Shown here: one piece after another, positions 6,762 through 6,788 of the stretch
Layout of the letters: every line of letters starts with the position of its first letter
How positions within the stretch are numbered: position 1 is the first letter of the stretch
Assembly (NCBI GenBank): GCA_017989935.1
Contig: JAGNOY010000113.1
Coordinates: 1-6,788, forward strand
DNA: 6,788 bases
DNA from: Chitinophagaceae bacterium
GTDB lineage: Bacteria; Bacteroidota; Bacteroidia; Chitinophagales; Chitinophagaceae
Direction: 5' to 3'
The notes under the pieces: generated by a model
Told to the model about the DNA's origin: nothing
The model's input: the letters and a program-made list of their open reading frames with translations, nothing else
The model's database searches: none
Program-made: the position numbers and the translations under genes

Positions 6762-6788
6762 AAAAAAGGCTGTCATTTATGATTGACA
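6762..6788 (+). terminator. Left part of a probable intrinsic terminator cut by the window edge
   Basis: Six A residues (6762-6767) and GGC (6768-6770) precede TGTCA (6771-6775), which pairs with TGACA (6784-6788) around an eight-base loop. The window ends exactly there. If the next bases are GCC and a T run, the stem extends to about eight pairs and forms a standard (possibly bidirectional) terminator about 40 bases after the ATPase stop at 6721. Only the first half is visible, so this is a prediction. Confidence 0.55.

Noticed and set aside
6741..6782. Small open frame after the ATPase (13 codons from ATG 6741)
   Set aside because: Very short, low complexity (His, Asn, Lys), no initiation signal, and its end lies inside the terminator stem.

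Overview
The window looks like a chromosomal segment of an AT-rich Bacteroidota (Bacteroidetes) genome. Three things point there: a type IX secretion (T9SS, Por) C-terminal sorting domain at the end of the first gene, promoter-like sites of the TAnnTTTG type with no Shine-Dalgarno sequences, and exported proteins whose closest remembered relatives are from Bacteroidota. I cannot assign a genus; a Flavobacteriia, Chitinophagia or Saprospiria type organism would fit. All five protein genes are on the + strand.

Layout. (1) 1-1286: the 3' part of a large secreted, beta-rich protein with a T9SS type A sorting domain, closed by a strong intrinsic terminator (1305-1337). (2) 1338-1575: intergenic DNA holding a GC-rich, highly structured element (1387-1473) and a promoter whose -7 box almost touches the next start codon. 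(3) 1582-3882: a probable two-gene unit of exported proteins, a six-repeat TolB-like PD40 beta-propeller followed after 30 bases by an M28 zinc aminopeptidase with a C-terminal PDZ domain. (4) 3883-4118: a second intergenic region with another structured element of apparently the same family in the opposite orientation (3893-4016), then a candidate promoter. (5) 4119-6721: a tight two-gene unit, a VWA protein with an intact MIDAS motif and, 17 bases on, a magnesium-chelatase-subunit-I-like AAA+ ATPase. The window ends inside what looks like the terminator of that unit.

How the genes work together. The propeller and peptidase probably both act outside the inner membrane on peptides or proteins; the pairing is an inference from adjacency. 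The VWA and AAA+ proteins are cytoplasmic and are best read as a MoxR/VWA-type chaperone pair, built like BchI-BchD or RavA-ViaA but belonging to a separate, functionally uncharacterised family. It is not evidence for chlorophyll synthesis. The least explained items are the two structured intergenic elements and the client of the VWA/AAA+ pair.
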